Assembly (NCBI GenBank): GCA_030528125.1
Contig: JAUMZM010000011.1
Location: 1-41,251 of the forward strand
Length of the DNA: 41,251 bases
Reading direction: 5' to 3'
Source: Tissierellia bacterium
Lineage (GTDB): Bacteria; Bacillota; Clostridia; Tissierellales; Peptoniphilaceae
Shown here piece by piece: positions 16,243 through 24,701 of the stretch. The first letter of the stretch is position 1. Every line of letters begins with the position of its first letter. The translations under genes and the position numbers were made by a program. The notes below the pieces were generated by a model. The model did no database searches and was not told where the DNA came from. It worked only from the letters and a program-made list of their open reading frames with translations.

Positions 16243-17151
16243 TTACTCTTTTACTGCTCCTAACGTTAAACCTTGTATAAAATATTTTTGGAAAAACGGA
16301 TAAGCCAATGATATTGGCAATGTTGTAAGAACAACTATTGCCATTCTAAGTGTTTCTTTAGGCAATGTTCCAAATGCCTGTGAAGCAACTCCTCCTATAT
16401 CTCCTGCTCTTGTTGATAGGAATGTTGTAGAATTTTGAATTCTTATAAGCAAATACTGAATTGGTATTTTACTATCACTTGTGATATATAACATTGCGTT
16501 TTGCCAATCATTCCAGAAAGCAAGAGTTAAAAACAATCCTATTGTAGCAAGTCCCGGCAATGATATTGGCAATACTATTTTTGTAAAAATTTGAAACTCG
16601 TTTGCCCCATCCATTTTGGCCGCTTCTATTAGTGCCTTAGGAATTGTCGTTTGAAAAAATGTTCTCATAACTATTATATTAAAAGTATTCAATAATAGAG
16701 GAACAATTAATGCCCAAAGAGAATCTTTCAAATTAAGAAAGCTTGAAATTACAAGATATGTACTTACAAGTCCTCCTGAAAAAAGCATAGGTATTACTGC
16801 AACCTTGCTAAAGAATCCTCTATAGTAAAAATCAGTTCTTGATAAAGCATAAGAATAAGTTGAAGTAAGGAATAGTCCTAATACAACTCCAGTTACGGTT
16901 ACTATTATTGAATTTCTATAGGATACAAGTATCTGACTTGCTCCTGTAAAAATATACTTATATGCGTTCCAACTAAAATCTTTAGGTATTAATTGATAGC
17001 CATATTTTATAAGTGAAGTCTCATCGGTAACTGATATCATAACTACAAATATAAATGGTAAGATAGCGCTTATAGAGAGAATTAATAATATTATATTTAA
17101 AATAACATTTGATTTTTTTGATATTCTTAATGGATCAAATTTCTTTTTCAT
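16243..17151 (-). CDS. ABC sugar importer permease (LplC/YtcP-like)
   Basis: The 302-residue protein has six membrane segments and the EAA loop EAAKMDGANEFQIFTKIVLPIS near residue 182, which contacts the ATPase. The C-terminal end FIQGLTLGAVKE is typical of the LplC/YtcP branch. It is 10 bases from the LplB-like gene and 11 bases from the binding-protein gene, so the three form a tight set. It forms half of the channel for the imported oligosaccharide. Confidence 0.92.
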   Translation of the reverse strand: MKKKFDPLRISKKSNVILNIILLILSISAILPFIFVVMISVTDETSLIKYGYQLIPKDFSWNAYKYIFTGASQILVSYRNSIIVTVTGVVLGLFLTSTYSYALSRTDFYYRGFFSKVAVIPMLFSGGLVSTYLVISSFLNLKDSLWALIVPLLLNTFNIIVMRTFFQTTIPKALIEAAKMDGANEFQIFTKIVLPISLPGLATIGLFLTLAFWNDWQNAMLYITSDSKIPIQYLLIRIQNSTTFLSTRAGDIGGVASQAFGTLPKETLRMAIVVLTTLPISLAYPFFQKYFIQGLTLGAVKE

Positions 17152-17161
17152 ACTAAATCTC

Positions 17162-18121
17162 CTAAAATAGTGATCTTTCTCTATCTACTCTCTTAACTAA
17201 CTTATTAGCTAAGATTATAAGCACTGCTCCTACTGCTGATTGAAGTATAGATACTGCAGATGACAATCCTATATCTCCAGTTCTTGTAAGAGTTCTAAAT
17301 ACATAAGTATCCATTACGTCTGTTACAGGATATAATGGTCCAGAGTTTTTTGGAACCTGATAGAACAAACCAAAGTCTGCTCTAAATATATTTGCAAGAG
17401 CCATAATAAAAATAACTGTTATTACAGGCTTTAGCATTGGAATGGTAATATATTTTATTTGTTGCCATTTGGTTGCCCCATCCATGCTTGCAGCTTCATA
17501 GTAAGTCTTATCAATTCCTGAAAGTGCCGATAAATAAATAACTGTATTATAGCCTAAATTTTTCCACGTGTTGATAAGAATTAATATTAAAGGCCACCAT
17601 TTTGTGTTGCTATACCAATTTATCTTTTCCGCTCCTATAGATTGTAGAATTCTATTTAAAATTCCTTTATCTGGAGATAAGAAAGCAAATATTGCATAAG
17701 ATATAACTACCCAAGATAGAAAATATGGCAAAAACATAGAAGTCTGATAAGCTTTTGCAGATTTTCTATTTATAAGCTCATTTAGAGCAATTGCAACGAA
17801 CATTCCAACAACTATATTAAGTACAATAAAAACTGCATTGTATGCTATTGTATTTCTTACAATTGTCCATGCATCATTACTTTTAAAGAAAAATTCAAAG
17901 TTTCTAAATCCAACCCAGTCACTTTTGAAAAGGTTTACGAAAAAATTCTTAGAGAAAACTCTATAATCTTTAAATGCAATTAATGCTCCAAACATCGGTA
18001 GATAACTTAATAATATAAACCATATCATACCTGGAATACAGAAAAGAATTAAAGGTAAATTCTTTTTAAATTTACTAGTTTTTTTGGGTTTTTCTTTTAG
18101 TGTGTTCTTTTTACTTTCCAA
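17162..18121 (-). CDS. ABC sugar importer permease (LplB-like)
   Basis: The 319-residue protein has a basic, lysine-rich cytosolic N-terminus (about 25 residues), six membrane segments and the EAA loop YEAASMDGATKWQQIKYITI near residue 207. SYLPMFGALIAFKDYRVF near residue 39 is characteristic of LplB. It pairs with the next permease gene. A strong promoter with a cre-like site lies directly upstream, so this is the first gene of the transporter/glycosidase part of the locus. Confidence 0.92.
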   Translation of the reverse strand: MESKKNTLKEKPKKTSKFKKNLPLILFCIPGMIWFILLSYLPMFGALIAFKDYRVFSKNFFVNLFKSDWVGFRNFEFFFKSNDAWTIVRNTIAYNAVFIVLNIVVGMFVAIALNELINRKSAKAYQTSMFLPYFLSWVVISYAIFAFLSPDKGILNRILQSIGAEKINWYSNTKWWPLILILINTWKNLGYNTVIYLSALSGIDKTYYEAASMDGATKWQQIKYITIPMLKPVITVIFIMALANIFRADFGLFYQVPKNSGPLYPVTDVMDTYVFRTLTRTGDIGLSSAVSILQSAVGAVLIILANKLVKRVDRERSLF

Positions 18122-18139
18122 TTAATCGCTTCCTTTTTT

Positions 18140-18196
18140 AATAACCGATTTCATATCTTATAGATTAATATTAAACCTATTTTTATTTAGTGTCAA
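18140..18196 (-). promoter_or_regulatory. Internal promoter of the transporter-glycosidase unit with cre-like site
   Basis: The minus strand has TTGACA (18191-18196), a 17-base spacer and TAATAT (18168-18173). Just downstream, ATGAAATCGGTTATT (18140-18154) fits the cre consensus WTGNAANCGNWNNCW except at one position. CcpA bound there would block elongation, giving carbon catabolite repression. The promoter is an excellent match; the cre site is probable. Confidence 0.75.
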
Positions 18197-18256
18197 AGAA
18201 TGGATTTTATTAGATTTCTATTGCAACTAATCTCAATTTTTTATAATTTTATGAAA

Positions 18257-18895
18257 CTAGTTGCTAAGAATTCTATCATTTACGAAATTCATCAAAAAAG
18301 CCATTATTGATATATATATAAATATAAAAATCTTATTATAAGCTATAATTCTAATAAATAATAAACTTATAAAAAAGACTATTACAGATATGATAAAATA
18401 TCTAAAAGTAATTAATAAGGAATTTTGCAAAACATTTATTCCACTTGTATATTCTCTTAATGCCATTTGCATTATGCTATAAAATAATATATTGGAATCT
18501 ATAAATAAGAAAATATAATATATTATCTTTATAATTGGTGAATATCCATTAAGCATGTATAAACTAGTCAAACTATAATAACAAAGATTGAATGTAACTA
18601 AGTAAAATAAATATTTTCTTATGAATTTGTCTTTTACCGTATTTAAAAAATATTTCTTATAGTATTTTTTTCCATTGTAGAAAATTTCTCGATAAGCAAA
18701 TGCTTCTGATTCAAATGCGAATCCAAATAGCGCAAATAAAGGCAAGAATAAAATTATATACCTAGATATATTCCCGCCTACCAAAAGACCAACTAAAAAA
18801 ATTGGCAATATAAAAATCAAAATATAAAATGAATTAATGAAAAAGGCTAGCAGCGCTATGCCTAATTCATTAAAAAATTTAGCAATTTGTTCCAT
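18257..18895 (-). CDS. YesL-like (DUF624) membrane protein
   Basis: The 212-residue protein is strongly hydrophobic, with five or six membrane segments (about 14-45, 48-62, 95-118, 123-140 and 165-205) and the pattern FGFAFESEAFAYREIF near residue 57. This fits the DUF624/YesL family, which is regularly encoded beside LplABC-type importers but has no known function. Its start overlaps the ATPase stop (TAATG). A 135-base gap with a new promoter separates it from the permease genes downstream. Confidence 0.75.
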   Translation of the reverse strand: MEQIAKFFNELGIALLAFFINSFYILIFILPIFLVGLLVGGNISRYIILFLPLFALFGFAFESEAFAYREIFYNGKKYYKKYFLNTVKDKFIRKYLFYLVTFNLCYYSLTSLYMLNGYSPIIKIIYYIFLFIDSNILFYSIMQMALREYTSGINVLQNSLLITFRYFIISVIVFFISLLFIRIIAYNKIFIFIYISIMAFLMNFVNDRILSN

Positions 18896-19980
18896 TAAAA
18901 AATTCTAATCTCCGTTTCTTTATCAAAAAGATGAACATCTGAAAGATCAACATACAAATTAATATCTGATCCATCTTCAATATCTCTTACTTTTCCGGAA
19001 GTTTTTGCAAGTATCTTATTTCCATTTGATATTGTATGAACTATTGTCTCGTTTCCTAACATCTCTGTCTGTTCTACTTTAGTTTCAATGTAGCCATTTG
19101 AGCCTTCCATTGGAGATAAATGGAAATCTTCAGATCTTATACCTACATATATTTCTTTTCCTACATATTCTTTAAGGTAATCTCTGTGCTCACTTTTTAT
19201 AGGAATCTCAAATCTATCTATCTTTATTACATCTGATTCTACTTTTCCATTTAAGAAGTTCATCTGTGGACTTCCTACAAATCCTGCAACAAAAACATTT
19301 GCTGGTTTGTAATAAATTTCTTCAGGAGTTCCTACTTGTTGAATTCTTCCATCTTTCATTACAACTATTCTAGTTGCCATACTCATAGCTTCTGTTTGAT
19401 CATGTGTTACATATATTGTTGTAGTATCAAGTCTTTTATGTAGCTGAGTAATCTCACTTCTCATCTGTACTCTAAGTTTTGCATCCAAGTTACTTAAAGG
19501 CTCATCCATTAAGAATATATCTGCTTGTCTTACTATAGCTCTTCCAAGTGCAACTCTTTGCCTTTGTCCACCTGATAATGCCTTTGGCTTTCTGTCAAGA
19601 TATTCAGTAAGTTGAAGCATTTTTGCAGCTTTTCTTACTCTATCATCTATCTCATCTTTATCGATTTTTCTAAGCTTTAATCCAAATGCCATATTCTCAT
19701 AAACAGTCATGTGTGGATATAGAGCATAGCTTTGGAAAACCATAGCTATATTTCTATCTTTAGGATCAACTTCATTTACTAATTTCCCATTTATATAAAG
19801 TTCGCCTCGAGATATTTCCTCAAGTCCTGCAATCATTCTAAGAGTGGTTGATTTACCACATCCACTTGGTCCTACAAATACTATAAATTCTCTATCTTTT
19901 ATTTCAAGATTGAAATCAAAAACAGCTTGTACATTATTGTCATAAATTTTATCGATATGTTTTAATTCTAAAGTCGCCAT
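18895..19980 (-). CDS. ABC sugar-importer ATPase (MsmK/UgpC family)
   Basis: The ATPase has Walker A GPSGCGKSTTLR, Q-loop VFQSYALYPHMTV, signature LSGGQRQRVALGRA, Walker B IFLMDEPLSNLD, and a C-terminal OB-type domain from about residue 235. That domain is the mark of the CUT1/MalK-type ATPases (MsmK, UgpC). I chose the ATG at 19980 (MATLELKHIDKIY, 361 residues) because GGAGG lies just before it; an upstream in-frame codon at 20007 would overlap the preceding gene. Most LplBC-type importers lack their own ATPase and share MsmK, so its presence in the same locus makes a self-sufficient importer. Confidence 0.95.
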   Translation of the reverse strand: MATLELKHIDKIYDNNVQAVFDFNLEIKDREFIVFVGPSGCGKSTTLRMIAGLEEISRGELYINGKLVNEVDPKDRNIAMVFQSYALYPHMTVYENMAFGLKLRKIDKDEIDDRVRKAAKMLQLTEYLDRKPKALSGGQRQRVALGRAIVRQADIFLMDEPLSNLDAKLRVQMRSEITQLHKRLDTTTIYVTHDQTEAMSMATRIVVMKDGRIQQVGTPEEIYYKPANVFVAGFVGSPQMNFLNGKVESDVIKIDRFEIPIKSEHRDYLKEYVGKEIYVGIRSEDFHLSPMEGSNGYIETKVEQTEMLGNETIVHTISNGNKILAKTSGKVRDIEDGSDINLYVDLSDVHLFDKETEIRIF

Positions 19981-20003
19981 ATTTCCCTCCGAAAAAAAGG
20001 ATA

Positions 20004-20540
20004 TCATAAATTCATATTATTATCTTGTGCATTTTGCACAAGATAATATATGTGAAGCAATTTCAGATTATTTATATCGTCAAAATTATAATTTGTTATA
20101 TCTTCTGCTTTCTTTATTCTATAATTTAAAGTGTTTCTGTGAATATAGAGTCTTTTTGAAGTATTTATTTTATTCAAATTCTCATAATAATAGATTACAA
20201 GATTATTGATAAGATAAGTATCTAATTTAGAAAAGACATTATCTAATACTTTAAATACACAATTATTTCCTCTTAAAATTTCCATAAGACATACTTCGCT
20301 TGATCTATAGATTAGCTTTTTATAATTTGAAATATATTTTATTAAATTTCTTTCAATTTCTCCAAGATTTGAAGATATCATTACTTTTAGATTTTCCTCT
20401 ATTGCAAATGATTCTATCGTCATCTCATCTGCTATATTATAAATTTCTATAATATTTGAATCTATCTTTCTTGAAAGAAGGATTTGAAGTTTTTCCTTTT
20501 GTAGATTAGAAAATTCATTCAAAAAGCTATAATACTTCAT
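20004..20540 (-). CDS. Small PucR/CdaR-type helix-turn-helix regulator
   Basis: The 178-residue protein has no recognisable effector domain in its first 120 residues. It ends in a PucR C-terminal helix-turn-helix (residues about 123-170, with RLYIHRNTLNYRIKKAEDIT and LKLLHIYYLVQ). Full-length CdaR or PucR proteins are much longer. The start overlaps the manA stop by 14 bases without a good Shine-Dalgarno site, so translation is probably coupled and low. It is followed by the ATPase gene. I infer a local regulator of sugar import; its target is unknown. Confidence 0.75.
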   Translation of the reverse strand: MKYYSFLNEFSNLQKEKLQILLSRKIDSNIIEIYNIADEMTIESFAIEENLKVMISSNLGEIERNLIKYISNYKKLIYRSSEVCLMEILRGNNCVFKVLDNVFSKLDTYLINNLVIYYYENLNKINTSKRLYIHRNTLNYRIKKAEDITNYNFDDINNLKLLHIYYLVQNAQDNNMNL

Positions 20541-21453
20541 TGCTATATGCTTCTATTATTTTAAGATTTCCATTATATGTGTAATTAGATACATTGTTTA
20601 ATAAAATAAAGAAATCTCCCTTTTTTATTTTATTAGTTTCACTTGTAGTTACACTTCCGCTTCCTTCTATTACACAACATATTTTGTATTTTTTATCTTG
20701 AATTAATTTTTGTGTATCACAAACTTTCACATAATCTATTCCAAAATATTTCTCATCGATTAAATTTCCTGTTTTTTGTGCATGCATTTTGGGATATAAC
20801 TTAGGATCTATATCTATAGCTTTTAGAGATTTATCTATATGAAGCTCTCTTAGATTGCCTTTATCATCTTTTCTGTCATAATCATATAATCTATATGTTA
20901 CATCTGAAGATTGTTGAATTTCTAATATTATATTTCCTGCTTTTATTGCATGAATTGTTCCACTTGGAACATAGAAGAAATCATCTTTATTAGTCTTTAC
21001 CTCTTTAAATAAATTATTCCATTGTCCATTTTTTATCTTTTCTTTTAAAACACTAAGAGATTTCTCATTATGACCATATATAATTGAAGACTCCTTATTT
21101 CCAAGAATATACCAACATTCAGTCTTTCCTGATGAATTTTCTAATTCATTTGCAAGCTTATCATCTGGATGAATCTGAATTGATAGATCATCATTTGCAT
21201 CTAATAATTTTACAAGTAATGGAAAAGTATCTGCCTTCTCATCTCCAAAAAGGCCTGGGTTATCCTTATAAAATTTATTCAAATTAATATTATTAAAATT
21301 AGTTATTATTGATTCATTATTTTTCATTCCAGAAACTGCCCAATATTCTCCAGTCTTATTGGAAGGTAAATCATATCCAAATTCTTTTTTTAGATTATCT
21401 CCTCCCCAGATTTTTTCGAAGAACTTCCCTTTTAAAAACAATATATCTTTCAT
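20527..21453 (-). CDS. manA: Mannose-6-phosphate isomerase, class I
   Basis: The 308-residue cupin-type enzyme converts mannose-6-phosphate to fructose-6-phosphate. It has the zinc-site motifs LSIQIHPDD near residue 95, KTECWYILG near 115 and VPSGTIHAI near 165, plus EIQQSSDVTYRLYDYDR. Length agrees with the short Firmicute form. I chose the ATG at 21453 because AAGGAGG precedes it; the in-frame GTG at 21471 would include that site in the coding region. It heads the glycan-import unit and takes mannose freed by GH38 and GH125, after phosphorylation, into glycolysis. Confidence 0.94.
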   Translation of the reverse strand: MKDILFLKGKFFEKIWGGDNLKKEFGYDLPSNKTGEYWAVSGMKNNESIITNFNNINLNKFYKDNPGLFGDEKADTFPLLVKLLDANDDLSIQIHPDDKLANELENSSGKTECWYILGNKESSIIYGHNEKSLSVLKEKIKNGQWNNLFKEVKTNKDDFFYVPSGTIHAIKAGNIILEIQQSSDVTYRLYDYDRKDDKGNLRELHIDKSLKAIDIDPKLYPKMHAQKTGNLIDEKYFGIDYVKVCDTQKLIQDKKYKICCVIEGSGSVTTSETNKIKKGDFFILLNNVSNYTYNGNLKIIEAYSNEVL

Positions 21454-21470
21454 ATATTCCTCCTTACTCA

Positions 21471-21487
21471 CTGATATTATATATCAG
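21471..21487 (-). promoter_or_regulatory. Operator-like inverted repeat over the -10 box of manA
   Basis: CTGATA-TTATA-TATCAG is a perfect 6-bp inverted repeat, and TCACT/AGTGA extends it on the outside with a small offset. It contains TATAAT on the minus strand (21476-21481); the -35 region is poor (TTTAAT at 17 bases). The start would fall about 17 bases before the manA ATG. A repressor or activator, perhaps the RpiR-type protein, could act here; the link is a guess. Confidence 0.55.
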
Positions 21488-21587
21488 ATTAGTGAAAAAT
21501 TAAAAAAATGTATAGTGTTTTTGAATTGTTTGTTAAATAATTTTAATTAATTAGAAAGGGTAAATTGCAAGAAGCTTATAAAAATAT

Positions 21588-21928
21588 ATGGATATATTTT
21601 CGCTTACTGGAAATCCTCTAGAATCAATCAAAACATTTGTCATAAAAACTAATGATATAAATATTATTATTGATACAAGAATTAATAATACAGAAAATAG
21701 AAATAACATCGATAAATTAATAGAAAAATCATTAGAAAGCATCCAATTTCTAGTACAAGAGATATAACGAAAAACCTAAATTGGAGCATAAAAGCTAAAA
21801 ATCACTATGATTTCTAAGATAAGCAAAAATGGTTTGACACCAGAAAAGTCCAAGCACATATATTATTTAGAAAAAAATGGATATTAAAAGAAAGATCAAA
21901 CGGAATAGATTATTACATCATGAAATAA
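21588..21928 (+). pseudogene. Decayed plus-strand gene of unknown family
   Basis: A plus-strand frame starts at ATG 21588 and codes 59 residues (MDIFSLTGNPLESIK... to ...LVQEI) before TAA at 21765. The next frame then continues with STRDITKNLNWSIKAKNHYDF, one TAA at 21815, and WFDTRKVQAHILFRKKW onward to TAA at 21926. A terminator working on the plus strand follows six bases later. One frameshift and one stop therefore separate pieces that could once have been a single gene of about 110 codons. No Shine-Dalgarno site is well placed. I do not recognise the family. The first piece could also be a small intact gene, or chance in AT-rich DNA. Confidence 0.4.
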
Positions 21929-21933
21929 AAAAT

Positions 21934-21955
21934 CTCTTTACTAAAAAGTAAAGAG
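21934..21955. terminator. Bidirectional terminator between the decayed gene and the MFS gene
   Basis: A 9-bp stem CTCTTTACT/AGTAAAGAG has T-rich runs on both sides: seven T on the plus strand and six on the minus strand. On the minus strand it serves the MFS gene that stops at 21962. Confidence 0.85.
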
Positions 21956-21961
21956 GTTTTT

Positions 21962-23140
21962 TTAATTTCTTTTATAATTTAGATTTACAATTAAAGCAAG
22001 TATTACACCTATCAATGTATTTACTATGTTTAATATCATTACAGATTCTATTCCATAAGTTGCACTGAAGCTTCCAGCAAGACTTAGCATTATATAATTT
22101 GAAAGCGATGAAAATATCATTATTATGCTTGTTATAGTTCCTTTTATATCATCGAATATATCATTTACAGCAGCTGTTGCTAATTGCAATACTCCTCCTG
22201 CTGCAAAGAATCCTATTAAAAATGATCCGATAATTGTTACAGTTGCACTCTTTGATATCAATACTGAAACCAAAGTTATAAGAGATACAAGAGGATATAT
22301 TATCAAAAATCTTACTTCTTTTATCTTTGTAACAAGAATTGAAGTTATCACTATTGCAACTATTGATCCAAAACTATAGTATTTTTGAAGTATTGAAGGA
22401 TCAGAAATATTTACAATATCAACAGCAAATTTTTGCGCTGTATTAAGCCATAATTGAAATGTAGCAGTAGATGTAAATCCTATCAGAATTAAACAAATAC
22501 TTTCTTTATTAAACTTAGTCTTTCTGATGCTTTTCATTATAGATTTATTATTAGATATTTTGTTCTTTTTTTCAGGTAATGGCAATTTTATTATAATAAT
22601 TCCAAGAATTAATGATACTACAGAAAGCCAAACCATAAAGCTCTCATAAGATAGATTTTTCGTTGCAAATATCATAAGCATAAAAGGCAATAATAATTGT
22701 GCAAAAGACATAAAAAACTTAGTCAACATAGAAGCAAGTCCGCTTCTAGGATAGAGTATTTCTAAGTTTTGAGGTATTACTCCAGTATCAAGGAATGAAT
22801 TTGCTATTCCACCAAGTATTGCAAATAAATAGGCAACTATAAAATTATTAGCTAAAGCTATCCCAATAAAAAATATTGCATAAGAAAATATTCCAATTAA
22901 AATACTTATTCTTCTTCCCATCTTATCTGATAAAGGTCCCGAAAAAGGCAAAGATATAAGTCTACCAAGTCCCAAAGCAGCAGCGACAAGAACTACTTTA
23001 TCATCTGAAGTAGACCAGCTTACAGCTAAAGAATCTTTTATAACCTGCTGAGCAAGGATCGAAGCACCTATTCCATGAATAAAGTAATTTAAATAAAGCA
23101 CAAATGCGCTTGGATAATAGTTTTTTTGTTTGTGATTCAT
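21962..23140 (-). CDS. Major facilitator superfamily transporter
   Basis: The 392-residue protein has about twelve membrane segments in two halves. The MFS loop-2/3 motif reads GPLSDKMGRRISILIG near residue 70. Charged central loop residues (about 190-215) separate the halves. The substrate cannot be read from the sequence; drug, sugar or organic-acid transport are all possible. The gene is monocistronic with a strong terminator, 158 bases from its upstream neighbour. Confidence 0.85.
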   Translation of the reverse strand: MNHKQKNYYPSAFVLYLNYFIHGIGASILAQQVIKDSLAVSWSTSDDKVVLVAAALGLGRLISLPFSGPLSDKMGRRISILIGIFSYAIFFIGIALANNFIVAYLFAILGGIANSFLDTGVIPQNLEILYPRSGLASMLTKFFMSFAQLLLPFMLMIFATKNLSYESFMVWLSVVSLILGIIIIKLPLPEKKNKISNNKSIMKSIRKTKFNKESICLILIGFTSTATFQLWLNTAQKFAVDIVNISDPSILQKYYSFGSIVAIVITSILVTKIKEVRFLIIYPLVSLITLVSVLISKSATVTIIGSFLIGFFAAGGVLQLATAAVNDIFDDIKGTITSIIMIFSSLSNYIMLSLAGSFSATYGIESVMILNIVNTLIGVILALIVNLNYKRN

Positions 23141-23298
23141 TTTACCTCCAAATATTTAATATTAACCTTTATTCTATCATCTTTGTACAATTTATTCTAT
23201 AAATAATATAAATTATTATGGCTACAAGAATATAAAAACTTCTAAGAAAATTCTTATAAGTTTAAAATAACTATTAAATTGTATTATTAAGCTAATAC

Positions 23299-24423
23299 TT
23301 ATGATAAATATTTCAAAGCTTCCTGTAGACCATCTATTATCTCTAAGTTTTGAGGACAGGCTTTCTCACATTTACCGCATTGTATACACTCTTGTGGTGA
23401 AACACCATCTTTTAAGTATTCTTTAAATTCTTTCTTACTCTTATCTTCTTCATCATATAGATAAGCATTATTCCATAATCTAAATACTTTTGGAATATTA
23501 ATTTTTACTGTGCAAGGCATACAATATTCGCAAGCAGTACATCCAATTCTTTCTCTTTTCTTGTATAATTTTCTTACACTATCGTATAAAGCCTTCTTAT
23601 CCTCACTTAAATTACCAGCTTCTACGCTATCTGCCATTTGTATATTCTCATCAATTTGCTCTTTTTCATTCATTCCACTTAGAACAGTCATTACATTAGT
23701 TAAGCTTAGAGGAAATTCAATAGAAAGTTGAGCTGGAGATTGTGGTTTAAACTTTTCAAATAATTCCAATGTTTCTGATGGAGGTGTTGCAAGTCTTCCT
23801 CCTTTTACAGGTTCCATTATAACCATTGGAATATTCTTTTCTTTTGCTAATTTATATCCTTTTAATCCTGCTTGATAATCTATATCCAAATAATTTAGCT
23901 GAATTTGGCAAAAATCCCAATCATAACTATTAATTATTTCTACAAAACAATCGTATTCATCATGAAATGAGAATCCAAGATTTCTTACCTTTCCACTTTG
24001 TTTTAATTCACTTATAAAATCCAAAACTCCAAGATCCTTAACTCTATTAAAAGTCTTTAGATCTAGTGAATGTAGAAGATAGAAATCAAGATGATCGGTT
24101 TGTAATCTTTCTAATTGCTCATTAAATATTTTTTCAAAATCTTCTTTTTCTTTTATCATCCAACAAGGAAGTTTTGAGATAAGGTTTATCTTATCTCTTA
24201 ATTTATTCTTTGTAAGAAATTTTCTAAGAAATTTCTCACTATTTTCTCCATGATATGGATATGCTGTATCTATGTAATTTACTCCATTTTCTATTGCATA
24301 TAAGAGTAATTTCTCGGATTTTTCTTCATCAATTTTGCTATTATCTCCATCTATTACTGGAAATCTCATGCAACCATATCCTAATCTACTGATTTTCTCT
24401 CCATTAAAATCAAAATATTTCAT
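23299..24423 (-). CDS. Aldo/keto reductase with C-terminal 4Fe-4S domain
   Basis: The 374-residue protein starts with the aldo/keto reductase barrel (SRLGYGCMRFP, then YIDTAYPYHGENSE near residue 50 and DFYLLHSLD near 113). A ferredoxin-like tail follows from about residue 295: CTACEYCMPCTVKINIP and CIQCGKCEKACPQNLEI, which carry enough cysteines for iron-sulfur clusters. Such two-part reductases are frequent in anaerobes, and their substrate and electron partner are mostly unknown. It stands alone between two transporter genes. Confidence 0.9.
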   Translation of the reverse strand: MKYFDFNGEKISRLGYGCMRFPVIDGDNSKIDEEKSEKLLLYAIENGVNYIDTAYPYHGENSEKFLRKFLTKNKLRDKINLISKLPCWMIKEKEDFEKIFNEQLERLQTDHLDFYLLHSLDLKTFNRVKDLGVLDFISELKQSGKVRNLGFSFHDEYDCFVEIINSYDWDFCQIQLNYLDIDYQAGLKGYKLAKEKNIPMVIMEPVKGGRLATPPSETLELFEKFKPQSPAQLSIEFPLSLTNVMTVLSGMNEKEQIDENIQMADSVEAGNLSEDKKALYDSVRKLYKKRERIGCTACEYCMPCTVKINIPKVFRLWNNAYLYDEEDKSKKEFKEYLKDGVSPQECIQCGKCEKACPQNLEIIDGLQEALKYLS

Positions 24424-24701
24424 AATCTTCCCCTTTACAAATTCTTATTTTGCTTTTATTTATAATCCGTAATTATATTATATCTTTAATTGTTGATTTT
24501 TTAAAGTTATATAAGAGTTGTAATAATTAAAAGCTCTATATTTTTATATAAATTAAATTTTTATATAAAAATAATTTAAGCTTTCAAATTGTTATTTTCT
24601 AAATTTTATATTTATTACTTATTTTCCTATTAAAATATTATTTATAAGATACAATAAATTTGCAATAATGTTATTAGAAAACAATATAAAGGAGTTTTTA
24701 A
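24424..24701. other. Divergent promoter region between reductase and EamA genes
   Basis: This 278-base AT-rich stretch separates two divergently transcribed genes and must hold both promoters. I see several A/T inverted repeats around 24540-24590 but no -35/-10 pair strong enough to name and no coding potential. Confidence 0.5.

Noticed and set aside
21551..21742. Minus-strand hydrophobic open frame of 63 codons
   Set aside because: It lies exactly opposite the charged plus-strand frame starting at 21588, has no Shine-Dalgarno site, and such hydrophobic mirror frames are common opposite coding AT-rich DNA.
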